DNA from: Alphaproteobacteria bacterium
GTDB taxonomy: Bacteria; Pseudomonadota; Alphaproteobacteria; UBA8366; GCA-2717185
DNA length: 64,000 nt
NCBI GenBank assembly: GCA_012103325.1
Contig: WLWY01000008.1
Span: forward strand, 186,001-250,000
Reading direction: 5' to 3'
Position numbers and translations under genes: made by a program. Positions 27,582-36,521 of the stretch are shown here, in pieces (within the stretch, counting starts at the first letter, position 1; each line of letters starts with the position of its first letter). The notes under the pieces were generated by a model. The model was not told where the DNA came from, did no database searches, and was given only the letters and a program-made list of their open reading frames with translations.

Positions 27582-27647
27582 CTAAACAAGTGGACACTAA
27601 ACCTCACTTCTTCTGCACGGCAGAGCGGTCAGGCCGGACGCTTACCG

Positions 27648-27743
27648 CATTGGCTCGAACGCCACGGCTATACCGTCGCCGGATACTTGGAAGCGTTCGA
27701 TGATGAGTACAGATATAAGGCCATCGCGACCAAAACGGATTGA
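27648..27743 (+). pseudogene. C-terminal gene fragment cut by IS66 copy 2
   Basis: Directly after the IS end a frame reads HWLERHGYTVAGYLEAF, then DDEYRYKAIATKTD and a stop. It looks like the last 31 residues of a protein whose upstream part is missing. The family is not recognised. Confidence 0.5.
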
Positions 27744-27757
27744 GCGCTTTGCTATTT

Positions 27758-28576
27758 CTAACCGGCGCTATTGTCGGCCAACGCCTCACTGTAAAATAGG
27801 TCTACGCTGGCATCCTCGAACACATCAACTTCACAGAATTCCTCCGTGACAAACCACCGCCCGACGACTGGAATCTTCGTTAGGGCGTTGCCTAGCTTGC
27901 CCCGCAAACCAATGTTCTGGCCAAGGAAGACGTTGGTGAATGCGTTGTAGCAAATCTCCAAATGGCACCCACTTTCTGTCACCGAGAAAGACACATACGC
28001 AAACCTGAAATCATCCTTTCGGTACAATACCAGACCGGAAATTACCTGATAGTATTCATCCCGCCCGGCAGAATAATTGATATACCGACAAGGTGCTGTA
28101 ATGCTCCACGGCTCGCCATCCTTCGTAAACCGGGCCTGAAAATATAAATTCCGCATCCCAACCGGGCCATGCATATCACGCATCGCCTCGGCAAACGTTA
28201 GAGCCTGAACGTCTACGGGAGGCGCGTGTACTTCCGAATGCCAGATATCGGAATAAGGCCTCCCCTTGTCAGATTGGTAGTTTCGTTGCCGTCGCGTGCC
28301 CTGGCGAAACGGCCATGCCTTTATCGTGGCGTGACCAATGTGGAGCAAATGCGTGCCATTCCAACTGTGGACGACAGCCGTTAGCCACGGGCTATCGAAT
28401 ATCCGGCTTCGCCCCTCCGCCCTCGTACCATCAACGACCCTTTCATGGATGCATTCGTGAGCGAGATATGCTTCTCTATTGCCGACGGTCAGGCGACTTT
28501 GTATCTCAGTAATCCATTCATTATCGACACCGATCCCGTGCCGCATAAACCCGCTTGATATGTCTGGAAGCTTCAT
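27758..28576 (-). CDS. hypothetical protein with HExxH-like motif, end of the phage module
   Basis: A 272-residue protein with H40-E41-C42-I43-H44 in the context YLAHECIHERVV, which fits the HExxH zinc-peptidase consensus. The rest (IFDSPWLTAVVHSWNGTHLL, PWSITAPCRYINYSAG) is unfamiliar. No signal peptide or membrane span is seen. It is the last gene on the minus strand of the phage module, next to IS66 copy 2. It may be a phage cargo gene. The peptidase idea rests on one short motif and could be coincidence. Confidence 0.55.
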   Translation of the reverse strand: MKLPDISSGFMRHGIGVDNEWITEIQSRLTVGNREAYLAHECIHERVVDGTRAEGRSRIFDSPWLTAVVHSWNGTHLLHIGHATIKAWPFRQGTRRQRNYQSDKGRPYSDIWHSEVHAPPVDVQALTFAEAMRDMHGPVGMRNLYFQARFTKDGEPWSITAPCRYINYSAGRDEYYQVISGLVLYRKDDFRFAYVSFSVTESGCHLEICYNAFTNVFLGQNIGLRGKLGNALTKIPVVGRWFVTEEFCEVDVFEDASVDLFYSEALADNSAG

Positions 28577-28637
28577 GACTCACCATTACAGTTGAGCATG
28601 GAAGCTGTCGTATCTGGGTTAACTCGTCAACAGTGGG

Positions 28638-28982
28638 CTATGCGTGTTTCAACTTTAACCCCGCCACTTCCGCAGTGAGCGCGTCGATTTCGGCGTATAA
28701 ATCGCGTTGCCCACGTACTTCGGCCTCCTGTTCGTCAGCCGTCCTCTGCCGCTTCTCGCGCCTTACAACGATGCGGTCGGCTTCGACTGTGACCGTTTCA
28801 CCATCTAGCTTTTCATTCCCGCCAAGTGGCGGGACTTCAGTCTCGACTGGCTTCATCCCGAATTTTTTGGCGGTGGCGACATCAAGCGGTGTCAAGACCC
28901 AATCGCCGTTCGGCATTTGCTGTCTTCCCGGCTTTCCAATCACGTAGCGGCGGGATGGATTTTCAGGGCTGGCGTATTCCAT
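28638..28982 (-). CDS. small phage protein with C-terminal coiled coil
   Basis: About 114 residues from the ATG at 28982 (MEYASPENPSRRYVIGKPGR), which has GGAG six bases upstream. The C-terminal third (EAEVRGQRDLYAEIDALTAE) is a predicted coiled coil. It lies directly downstream of the 28985-29647 gene with almost no gap, so it is co-transcribed with the tail-fibre genes. It could be a tail-fibre accessory or chaperone. No family assignment. Confidence 0.6.
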   Translation of the reverse strand: MEYASPENPSRRYVIGKPGRQQMPNGDWVLTPLDVATAKKFGMKPVETEVPPLGGNEKLDGETVTVEADRIVVRREKRQRTADEQEAEVRGQRDLYAEIDALTAEVAGLKLKHA

Positions 28983-28984
28983 AA

Positions 28985-29647
28985 CTATCTCCATGAAGCG
29001 GCGACGGCATATTTAACCGACGATCCGGTTGACTGGACATTTTCACTGACATTTGTCCCGTCTGTCTGCATATTCGCCCCAGAAAAGGTCGTCCCCCCGC
29101 CGCTTTCAATAACGCTTTGAAAATCCTTGGTCGGGTTAACCCATGTGAATGTCAGATTGTTGTCCTCGCTGACCGCGACAAATAGGGCGACACCCTGTGC
29201 CTCGGTCGAAAGCGCTGGTAATGCTAAATCTGTCGTGGTGGACGAAGCTTCGCTGGTTCCGACCGGGGTAGCGCTGTCTAAATTGGTCAACGCCCACACA
29301 CTAATACCGCACCCGGAACAAGTGTTGCTTAGTGTTATAACAACATCACCAGTTGTTCCTGTAGGCACAGCCACTATACCAAGAGCGCAGCCGCTAATAG
29401 TGCCATCTAACTTTGAGCCATCAGCGATGGTGCAGCTAACACCGCCAACAGTAATGCCGGTTAGTGTTGGACTTATGCTATTACGACGCCACGCCGCGCC
29501 AATAACAATGTGCCGCGTCGCATCTGCTGGGCCTAAATCTTGGCTTGAAAACGTGTAAGCGGATAAATTGGTTTCATCTACCGATATCTCTCTAAACGAA
29601 ATCCCGACACGATCAGAAGGCGGCACCACAATCAAGGGAAAACTCAT
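28985..29647 (-). CDS. phage tail-associated protein, beta-rich
   Basis: A 220-residue protein rich in Thr, Ser, Gly and Val (TLTGITVGGVSCTIADGSKL, VPTGTTGDVVITLSNTCSG), consistent with a beta-sandwich surface domain like those found in phage fibres. Its start overlaps the tail-fibre stop by four bases (ATGA), and its stop lies at the start of the next small gene. It is probably a distal fibre or adhesin component. The function is inferred from composition and position. Confidence 0.6.
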   Translation of the reverse strand: MSFPLIVVPPSDRVGISFREISVDETNLSAYTFSSQDLGPADATRHIVIGAAWRRNSISPTLTGITVGGVSCTIADGSKLDGTISGCALGIVAVPTGTTGDVVITLSNTCSGCGISVWALTNLDSATPVGTSEASSTTTDLALPALSTEAQGVALFVAVSEDNNLTFTWVNPTKDFQSVIESGGGTTFSGANMQTDGTNVSENVQSTGSSVKYAVAASWR

Positions 29648-30600
29648 TGCAGCGCGACCACATGCAACTGAGAAAACGAGCCGACCCTTGTGACAAAGAA
29701 AAGGAAGTCGTCGCCGTCGGTCGTTGTCAGGCTATCCCCGGTCACCGTGGTAAAGCCGGAGATCGTTACTGCGCCAGCGCTTGCGTTGTTCGTCATCTGA
29801 AGGACAATGCTGCCACTGCCCGATGGAGGCGGCGCCAACGTGTGCGCGCCGCCGTTCACATAGTTGTAGACATTGCGAGTGGCGAAGGCCGGGGTCAGGG
29901 TTCCGCTCGATTGCGTGCCGGCGTCATTTGGTGTGACATCAAACCCTGCGGCAAGCGTATCTGCCGTGTCTGCCCTAAGTATGTCTGCGTCAACAGCCTC
30001 GACATCGACGCCGATTTCCACACCAAGAGTCGCCCTGGCAACCGTATCGCTCGCGTCATCCAGCAGCGTCTCGATAAAGCTAGAAACTGGGATCGACGAA
30101 TCCCCAGTCGGTCCGGACGACGCGATGGGATTCCCCGAACTGTCGAAGGCAAGGAACTTACTCGCCCGATCCACGGAGTTCGGTATCGTCGGATCAAGCG
30201 TGTCGGCGTCGGTCTTCGGGAAAGCGAGCGAGCGGCCCAGCTCTTCGCTGTGCTGCTGAACCAGCATCACCGCGCGGTCGACCATTTGTTCCACCGCGCT
30301 GGACGGCAGACTCCCTGCGATCGGTAGAGCCGTGCCTTGCGCCTCCGCGACGACGCGCCGGATCGTCCATGTCACGGTATCTGGTGGTGCAGAGACAGCG
30401 GCGACGGTACCTGTCGACCCGCTACCACCTGTCACGGTGTAATCCGTCGTCAACGTTCTGGCCGTCTCCACACCTGTTGCCACCACACGCTCGATGACCT
30501 CTATGTCTGCCGCTGTGAAGAAGGCGAATTCCGTCGGGAAGTTCACCGTTACATTGTCACCGTCATAAGTTTTGCTGGCGATCGATGTGCTGACTGTCAT
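29644..30600 (-). CDS. tail fibre protein, T7 gp17 N-terminal domain type
   Basis: A 318-residue fibre. The N-terminal tail-binding domain resembles T7 gp17 (ASKTYDGDNVTVNFPTEFAF, TDYTVTGGSGSTGTVA, VTWTIRRVVAEAQGT). A helical linker (VEQMVDRAVMLVQQHSEELG) follows, then a short glycine- and serine-rich distal part ending SFSQLHVVALQ. The distal receptor-binding part is short compared with T7; the following gene may supply it. The fibre would mediate host recognition. Confidence 0.75.
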   Translation of the reverse strand: MTVSTSIASKTYDGDNVTVNFPTEFAFFTAADIEVIERVVATGVETARTLTTDYTVTGGSGSTGTVAAVSAPPDTVTWTIRRVVAEAQGTALPIAGSLPSSAVEQMVDRAVMLVQQHSEELGRSLAFPKTDADTLDPTIPNSVDRASKFLAFDSSGNPIASSGPTGDSSIPVSSFIETLLDDASDTVARATLGVEIGVDVEAVDADILRADTADTLAAGFDVTPNDAGTQSSGTLTPAFATRNVYNYVNGGAHTLAPPPSGSGSIVLQMTNNASAGAVTISGFTTVTGDSLTTTDGDDFLFFVTRVGSFSQLHVVALQ

Positions 30601-30783
30601 TTCGTTTCCTCACTATAATAAGCATCCCCGCGCCTCTCGCCATGCGCGAAGGGAGTGGAAAATTGTTTAATCTCGACACCTGTGAGTGCTAGGCCATCTG
30701 ATCGACAACCCATCAAGTTGCGGTTCGTAAGTGAGCGACACAAAGCGACATGCCAGCTGCCGATCCGCTTATCACCCAGAAGC
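30601..30783. other. gap between gp14-like and tail fibre genes
   Basis: No coding frame. In T7-like phages the gp15 and gp16 core protein genes normally sit here; they are absent from this position. Confidence 0.5.
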
Positions 30784-31224
30784 CTATCCCCTAAAAGCCT
30801 GTGATGCGGACGTCAGCAGCGTGGAACCGGCTCTCAGGGTTCCGGCACGCTGAGCGTTTTGGCCTTCGAAGCGACGGAGAGCGGCTTGCCCTTCTGCGCG
30901 GTTGGCGGCCGTTGCGCCACTTGCTTCCGTGCGTTGTGCCTGGAACTCGCCTTCCTGGGTAATATCGCCTAGTACCGCAAGCGGTGTCCCCTCCAACGTT
31001 GTGCCGCTGCCTGCCACAAGAGCGCGTAAGCGCGCTTGCTGCCGGGCCTCGTTATCGCGTAGATCGTTCGCCTGTTGCGCCGCGAGCTGCCGGTCGCGGT
31101 CGGCCTGTTGCTGCAGTTGCGCAGCTTCAAATTTCGCTGCCTTGCCCTGACTGATCGCCCCCGCAGCCGAAATTGCAGCGCTCACTGCCATAATCGCAAT
31201 TTTGGCACCTGCCGTTATCGCCAT
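30784..31224 (-). CDS. internal virion protein, gp14-like
   Basis: A 146-residue protein starting with a hydrophobic, alanine-rich segment (AGAKIAIMAVSAAISAAGAI) followed by a long Gln/Ala-rich helix (AAQLQQQADRDRQLAAQQAN) and RALVAGSGTTLEGTPLAVLG. This layout is typical of T7 gp14-like inner core proteins, ejected into the host envelope to form the DNA channel. It overlaps the upstream gp13-like frame by 98 bases. The start at 31224 fits the family N-terminus. Confidence 0.7.
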   Translation of the reverse strand: MAITAGAKIAIMAVSAAISAAGAISQGKAAKFEAAQLQQQADRDRQLAAQQANDLRDNEARQQARLRALVAGSGTTLEGTPLAVLGDITQEGEFQAQRTEASGATAANRAEGQAALRRFEGQNAQRAGTLRAGSTLLTSASQAFRG

Positions 31225-31638
31225 ACAACATCCTCCTTGAATCTATGGCAACGAAGCCCAGCCATTCCGCCCAGCGCCGTGCCGTCTCAAAATTCGGGTC
31301 AATAGTGATCTCCACCTGATTCACGTCCGGCAAATTGCGAATATTCAGCAGGGACGCTTTCGCTATGCGGCAAAGCGCGAGCGGCTGTTGCCGGAGTTCA
31401 TCACTTAGAACAGCCCAGACATGGGCGGTATGCCGTAATACCGCGATGCCAACGATCCCTAGCGTCCGCCCGTCCTCGCGCACCGATACGGCTTTACCTT
31501 CCCAGCCTTGTTCGCAATAACCGATACGGCTTTACCTTCCCAGCCTTGTTCGCAATACAGGTGGGCTGTCGGGGCACGGTCATTTGGACCTGGGCGAAAG
31601 TTCCCGATATGTCTGCGCTCATAGGGTACGATTTCCAT
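31127..31638 (-). pseudogene. gp13-like (DUF2833-type) phage protein disrupted by a tandem duplication
   Basis: The gene starts at 31638 (MEIVPYERRHIGNF), two bases after the gp12-like stop, and reads through to LYCEQGWEGKAVSV. A 38-bp tandem duplication (31482-31519 and 31520-31557) then shifts the frame. Removing one unit restores the reading VSVREDGRTLGIVGIAVLRH, then HVWAVLSDELRQQPLALCR and TARRWAEWLGF, a GNAT-like fold typical of the T7 gp13 family. As it stands the full protein cannot be made. It overlaps the gp14-like gene. Confidence 0.75.
31482..31557. repeat. 38-bp perfect tandem duplication
   Basis: Two adjacent identical 38-bp units, each beginning ACCGATACGGCTTTACC and ending GTTCGCAATA. 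The length is not a multiple of three, so it frameshifts the gp13-like gene. Confidence 0.95.
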
Positions 31639-31640
31639 CG

Positions 31641-34160
31641 CTACCCCGCCGCCACCGCCACATCCGGCACCACTGCCAGCACTGTGAACGGCGTTGGATC
31701 ATCGCCCCGCAGGATCACGCGCGGGTCGGTTTCGTAATCACCTTCGATTTCCGCCTGAAACTCACCGGTGAATAAAGGCACTGCGGTATCCATCGGATCC
31801 GCAACTTCGCGCAGCGACTCGGCCTTGATACTATCCCGGCCCGCACCGACCTTCAGCGCACCGCATTCGTGCAGGACAAACGCGACTTCGCGGATTCGCT
31901 TATCCTTTGCAATCGCAGAACCAGCCGGGTTCCCGAAATCCATCTTCAACGGTTCCATGTCGTGGAAGAAGCCGAGCCCGATCTGTACGACAGAGGCCGC
32001 CGCGTCGAGCGTTACCGAACCTCCCGAAACGGTCTTGTCCGCATGGACGGCACCGTCCGCCAAAATTTTGACCGTTTCACCTTCCAGGTGATCCAGGTCG
32101 TTTATGACGGTCTCCGGCACCCCGTCATACGTGATGCAGCTATCGCAGTAATAGGCATTCTTCTGCGCTTCCAGCAGCGCCGCTTCATAGGCTGCCTCGG
32201 TCAGGAAGTCGTTACGGTCCGGTCCTTCAAACGCTTCCTCCAAAACTTCGATATAACGCTTCGTCGCGCCATTGATCGTTCGCTTGACCTGAAGCCAGAT
32301 TTCGTCCCGTTCGCTTGAATCCCGCACCTGACCGCCACCATTGTTGCCCGGTATAGCCGCTACGGATTCCACAATTGCGACACCGCCGTCGAAGGTTCCG
32401 CCAATAACCCAGCGGCCCCAGCCAATTACGTCCTGCTCCCGTTTGTATGTGAGCATAGCGAGCCGCCCGTCTTCCCGAAGGCATGCAACCAGACTGTCCG
32501 GCGCTTGTGCATAGGCCATCTCGCAAACGCGGCTTTTGAAGATATGGTCGGACAGAATCGTCATGTCCGGAGACCGAAATCCGTCCGCTTCGAAATTGAA
32601 CGCAAACTCACGAAGCTGGCGGCGGCCTGTTTGCAGGAACAACACCACGTTATCGACCTGAACCGGAGCGACAAAAGCCGAGCCAATCGTCGTTTGCTGT
32701 TTGGTGTCCACATCCGTCGGCGTCAGGATTGGCCCATCGGATCGCCCGATCCACTCCCCGCCCCTTGTCCCAATACTGAATTGCGTTCCGGACCGCATCC
32801 ATTGGATTGCGTTTACCTGGTCGGAACTGATCCGGTAATCGAGCGCGTCGTCATCCTGGACTTCGACGCCGGGGCCTGACTTATCGGAGTCGATCCGGAA
32901 ATTTTCGAAGTCGCCGGATTGCGACATCCAGTACTTATCCGGATCGGTCGTAGTGTTAGCCATGCACAAGCGTTGCTCGTGGAAATTCACGGCAGCGGGA
33001 TATCCGGTCGTCGCCGACCATGCGCCGAGACGCCATTCATGGTTCGGCGTGGTGTTCGGAAAACCGTTCCTTACATCGACCTTCACGACGGTCGCGCTCG
33101 TCACCGAAACAATGATGCCATAACCAACATCGGTGCCGTCACCAATCCGAACCAGACGCCCGATATCCGTCGACAGGAAACCCCGGTTGTCGTTTATGCC
33201 TTCGATTGTCGATGCCGTGACATTGATACCGGCACCCCCCGTCGCCGCTGCGGTCAGCGTTCTTGCATCTTGAAGGTTTTCTTCAAAATAGGGCCCGTCC
33301 TGAAACTCCACTTCTTCCAACGACCATGAGGCATGGCCCAGCCGCAGTAGTTTGTATACGGGGTGATCGGAATGACAGAGGTACAGCGTATCGGCGCTCT
33401 GCGCCTGCCTGACATCGAACAACTGATCTGTGGTGTACGGCGTCACCAGTTCCACCGCGCCATTGTCGAGCAGCGCCACGTCGTCGATGCCAACCGTTTT
33501 CGCCTTCTCGTCGTAGAGAAACTGCACGAAAAAATTGGCAGCCGTCGCGGTAAATGCTGTTACGTGGAACCCGACGCCGACCACCTGATCGTCGATGATC
33601 TCGTTTCCGCCCGTCGTGGTGCCGACCCGCACTTTGACGGTATCGCTTGCCGCTCCGTAGACGCGGAAGCTCAGAACATGATCAACGGCAGCGGCGTTGT
33701 TGACCTCCTGCTCGGCATGTCCCGCCACGCTTCCATTCGATGTCAGTGATAACCGGTTATTCACCCCGTCATGTGCGATAGACCCGCCACCGGCGCTCTT
33801 GTTGGTCCAACCCGTGATATCGGCATCGAACGTCCCATTCGTAATCGACGCCGTGATGTCGGGAACGATGATCTGCCCTTGGTTGCGGCAGAACCGGAAG
33901 TAGTTGTTGCCCGCTTCGATGATATAGGCCTGCACTGTATTGAATTCGAAACGGAGCAGCCGCGTCTTGGCGCTCTCATTCTTGACCGGCACGACGAAGC
34001 GCGTCCCGGGCCGCCGCATGGCGCCGCCCTGGGCCAACGCAATCAGGTTTTCGAACTTCCGGGATGCGTTGCGGTACTTCGCGAAGTCGGCGCGCGCGAT
34101 CATACGTGGCCCGAACTCGCCCGCGTTGAAGGCGGGTTGCAGGGGTTCGACGCGCGGCAT
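31641..34160 (-). CDS. tail tubular protein B (T7 gp12-like)
   Basis: An 839-residue nozzle protein of podoviral tails. It has the conserved N-terminus QPAFNAGEFGPRMIARADFA, then KFENLIALAQGGAMRRPGTR. Central motifs are LCHSDHPVYKLLRLGHASW, NFHEQRLCMANTTTDPDKYW and MSQSGDFENFRID. The region around residues 110-235 looks like an inserted carbohydrate-binding-type beta domain (NGTFDADITGWTNKSAGGG ... VDHVLSFRVYG), an embellishment seen in some phage tail proteins. It follows gp11 directly, as expected. Confidence 0.85.
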   Translation of the reverse strand: MPRVEPLQPAFNAGEFGPRMIARADFAKYRNASRKFENLIALAQGGAMRRPGTRFVVPVKNESAKTRLLRFEFNTVQAYIIEAGNNYFRFCRNQGQIIVPDITASITNGTFDADITGWTNKSAGGGSIAHDGVNNRLSLTSNGSVAGHAEQEVNNAAAVDHVLSFRVYGAASDTVKVRVGTTTGGNEIIDDQVVGVGFHVTAFTATAANFFVQFLYDEKAKTVGIDDVALLDNGAVELVTPYTTDQLFDVRQAQSADTLYLCHSDHPVYKLLRLGHASWSLEEVEFQDGPYFEENLQDARTLTAAATGGAGINVTASTIEGINDNRGFLSTDIGRLVRIGDGTDVGYGIIVSVTSATVVKVDVRNGFPNTTPNHEWRLGAWSATTGYPAAVNFHEQRLCMANTTTDPDKYWMSQSGDFENFRIDSDKSGPGVEVQDDDALDYRISSDQVNAIQWMRSGTQFSIGTRGGEWIGRSDGPILTPTDVDTKQQTTIGSAFVAPVQVDNVVLFLQTGRRQLREFAFNFEADGFRSPDMTILSDHIFKSRVCEMAYAQAPDSLVACLREDGRLAMLTYKREQDVIGWGRWVIGGTFDGGVAIVESVAAIPGNNGGGQVRDSSERDEIWLQVKRTINGATKRYIEVLEEAFEGPDRNDFLTEAAYEAALLEAQKNAYYCDSCITYDGVPETVINDLDHLEGETVKILADGAVHADKTVSGGSVTLDAAASVVQIGLGFFHDMEPLKMDFGNPAGSAIAKDKRIREVAFVLHECGALKVGAGRDSIKAESLREVADPMDTAVPLFTGEFQAEIEGDYETDPRVILRGDDPTPFTVLAVVPDVAVAAG

Positions 34161-34724
34161 CTAACGCCCCCTTCCCGTCACCCAACCACCCGGTGGCAGG
34201 TCCTCGGCATCGTCTTCTATCGCATCCGCCGATTTGGCCCGTTTATCCGATCGCTGTACGTCCTGGCCCATTTCCTCGCGCACCGTGGATGTCTTCGCCA
34301 GTTGTTCCGCAATGCGATAGGAGAACAGGCTGCGGAAGTCCGACGGCATCGCCGCCGGGTCCGTTAGGTCCTTCGTATAGGTAAGATAAATGTCGTCGGC
34401 GCTGCTGAGAATCGTCTGGCCTTCCAAGCGGTAAGTCGGACTACCCGCACCATCCTCATTATCGTGTACCCTACGCGTCGCCAGCCAATCCGTTGGGAGC
34501 TGGTAGGCATGATCGAATTCATAGGTCGGAGCCGCCGTCAGGCGTGCCAGCTTCTCGCGTCCCCGCGCGAAATTCCAGTCATGGCCGCGCAGCAATTCCT
34601 GACGCGTCGGCGCAAAAACCACGCTGCAATCATTGGCGCTAGTCGACCCGTCCAGCAGATCCGTAATACGCTTGCGGTCGATCCGCGTCAGCGCAACGTT
34701 GCAAATTTCGACGTTCGAAGTCAT
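34161..34724 (-). CDS. tail tubular protein A (T7 gp11-like)
   Basis: A 187-residue adaptor (gatekeeper) protein. Typical motifs are EICNVALTRIDRKRITDLLD at the N-terminus, the FAPTRQELLRGHDWNFARGR segment and YEFDHAYQLPTDWLATRRV. It forms the ring between the connector and the gp12 nozzle. Its stop abuts the gp12-like start. The C-terminal KSADAIEDDAEDLPPGGWV also fits the family. Confidence 0.85.
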   Translation of the reverse strand: MTSNVEICNVALTRIDRKRITDLLDGSTSANDCSVVFAPTRQELLRGHDWNFARGREKLARLTAAPTYEFDHAYQLPTDWLATRRVHDNEDGAGSPTYRLEGQTILSSADDIYLTYTKDLTDPAAMPSDFRSLFSYRIAEQLAKTSTVREEMGQDVQRSDKRAKSADAIEDDAEDLPPGGWVTGRGR

Positions 34725-35279
34725 TTAGACGCTCCGCTGTCCCAGATATTCGGCATGCCCCAACGCGTTGAGATTGGCCTTCTCGACTTCGCGGCGCGCG
34801 CCCTCGATTGAAATTTTGCCTTCTTGAATTCGGCCAAACAGGTCGACGCCGAACGCATGGCCCTTGATGTCGCCAACCACGACATCGCCGTCTCCTTTCA
34901 CGATCCGATAACTGCCATGGCGAAGATGCCTGAGTTCCAAACGCGAACGCGTATCGCTTGAACCGTGTGTCCCAACAGGCTTCTGCAGAGGTGCCGCCGC
35001 AACCTGAAAGCCATCGATATCGTACGACGGTACAAATGGCGCAACGGCAACGGTCCTCTTGTCCGAGCGGGATATCAGCAGCTTGAGGTGCTGTGCCCGT
35101 ACCGCGCCGACGGCATACGCTTCGATCACATCACCTTTCAGCAGGCGGCCGGCCACGCTGGCGAAGTAGTCGTCGGCGATCAGCGCTTCAATTGGGTGAT
35201 TGGTATGATAGACCCACTCCTGGAACCGCTCGATCGCTGCACGCGGCATCAGCCGATGGACTTGGCATCGCAAGCTCAT
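34725..35279 (-). CDS. hypothetical phage structural-module protein
   Basis: A 184-residue protein between the capsid-side terminator and gp11. Segments include FQEWVYHTNHPIEALIADDY, RLLKGDVIEAYAV and the repeated GDGDVVVGDIKGHAFGVDLF. It ends exactly where gp11 begins. No family recognised; its position suggests a head-completion or tail-assembly role. Initiation at 35279 follows a terminator, so it may have its own promoter or depend on readthrough. Confidence 0.6.
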   Translation of the reverse strand: MSLRCQVHRLMPRAAIERFQEWVYHTNHPIEALIADDYFASVAGRLLKGDVIEAYAVGAVRAQHLKLLISRSDKRTVAVAPFVPSYDIDGFQVAAAPLQKPVGTHGSSDTRSRLELRHLRHGSYRIVKGDGDVVVGDIKGHAFGVDLFGRIQEGKISIEGARREVEKANLNALGHAEYLGQRSV

Positions 35280-35300
35280 ATCCTGTCCTCGATTGTCAAA

Positions 35301-35327
35301 GAAAAGGCGGGAGCCGAAGCCCCCGCC
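35301..35327 (-). terminator. rho-independent terminator after the capsid-side genes
   Basis: On the minus strand a GGCGGG...CCCGCC stem with an inner GGCTTCGGCT hairpin is followed by TTTTCTTT. It lies just downstream of the 35352-35660 gene and separates the capsid unit from the tail unit. Confidence 0.75.
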
Positions 35328-35351
35328 CGTGTCGCTTATGAAGCTGACGAC

Positions 35352-35660
35352 TTAGTCAGTGTCGGCGATTGCCGCACCATCATCCTGGTTAACATCGCTT
35401 AGATCGACGTTTGTCCCATCATTGCTGACCACGATATGAGTGCCATATGACGCGACGGTTCCTGTTCGTACGGTCGTGGCCCAAACAACAACAAGAATGG
35501 TGTCGCCGACTTTGAGCATATCCACCGCCGCCTGATCCGCCGCAGCGCCTATATACCCAGAAGCATCGACGGCTGTGTGGAGATCGAGAGTGTCGTAACG
35601 ATAGTGACCGAAGCCGTTACCCTGCGACAGGAGGGTAAGATTGCTTTTATCAAAAGCCAT
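35352..35660 (-). CDS. small phage head protein, possibly decoration or fibre-base
   Basis: A 102-residue acidic protein (MAFDKSNLTLLSQGNGFGHY, RYDTLDLHTAVDASGY) directly downstream of the capsid gene with a 13-base gap. Similar small proteins with the NGFGHYRYDT motif follow the capsid gene in many tailed phages. They are thought to be decoration or head-stabilising proteins. The second half has alternating hydrophobic strands (GDTILVVVWATTVRTGTVA), fitting a small beta-barrel. The role is inferred from position. Confidence 0.6.
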   Translation of the reverse strand: MAFDKSNLTLLSQGNGFGHYRYDTLDLHTAVDASGYIGAAADQAAVDMLKVGDTILVVVWATTVRTGTVASYGTHIVVSNDGTNVDLSDVNQDDGAAIADTD

Positions 35661-35673
35661 GTTTCATTCCTCC

Positions 35674-36509
35674 TTATGTCGTCGGGATGGCCAGAGCATC
35701 GCTGGTACGCAGCTTGACGATGCCTTCTTCATCGATCCGTGCGGCCCCACCACTGTAGAAGTGGTTGACGAAATGCGCTGCGCGGTCGCCGTGCCAGGTG
35801 ATATCGGCCGTGATGTCGACACCCATGGCAAAGCCAACGGCTGACATATGCCAGACGAGATTGGATGTGTCCGCGATCCCCTTGTTTGTGAGGCCCGTGT
35901 GCTTCATCCACTTAACGCCCATCCATTCGCGGACCCGGTTCCGGTCCTTGAAGGGCAGGTCATCGCCGACATAATCGCCCGATGCAAACTCCTCGATGGT
36001 CAGCGCCGAAGACCAGCTGCGCGGCGATAATGCCGCCCAACGCTGGCCGTCGTCCGGCACATCGTTGTCGTCGAGTTTCTCCACGGCTTCGAGCAACAGG
36101 GCCCACGTCAGGACCGTGGTCCCGTCACCGACATCCTGCCCCGAAGACACGCCGTCCATCACTGCGATAACTTGCGCATCGATGGCCCGGCCGAGCGCGA
36201 ACGCGCCGCCCTGGGCGATGACCCGGCGCTCGTTAATCGTCAACTTGCTCTCGTCGAGCTTATCGACCCAATCGCCGGCATACTTGTCGTCCATACTCGC
36301 GGTTGCCACGGAATGGTTTTGATTCATCGGCGTCACCTGGCCGTGCCGCGCCTTCGACGTGGCAACGCCCTTGCCAGCCTTTTGAAACGTAAACGTTTCG
36401 CCGACAACGTTCGGTTCGAAACGCACCGCAACGATCCGCGCCGTTGAAATGCATCGTGAACGTCCTTGGCGTACTGCTTCACGAAGCTTGTTGAGACGGA
36501 TGTACTCAT
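35674..36509 (-). pseudogene. major capsid protein, frameshifted near the N-terminus
   Basis: The start at 36509 (MSTSVSTSFVKQYAKDVHDA) has AGGAGGT eight bases upstream. The frame breaks after FQRRGSL near 36420-36428. The capsid sequence resumes in another frame as VRFEPNVVGETFTFQKAGKG, then ATSKARHGQVTPMN, DDKYAGDWVDKLDESKLTIN and on to TSDALAIPTT. The 836-base span leaves one base (modulo three) missing. The family is the podoviral major capsid protein of BPP-1-like phages. Either the prophage cannot make a capsid or this is a sequence error. Confidence 0.8.
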
Positions 36510-36521
36510 TACCGCCTACCT

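Larger units (their letters stand above)
25225..27645 (-). mobile_element. IS66-family insertion sequence, copy 2 (full length)
   Basis: A 2421-bp element with the same ends as copies 1 and 3 (GTGAGCGTCCGG at 25225 and the complement of GTAAGCGTCCGG ending 27645). All three genes are intact, so it could supply transposase for the others. The flanking octamers CTTTCACG and CGCATTGG do not match, so there is no target duplication. Confidence 0.95.
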
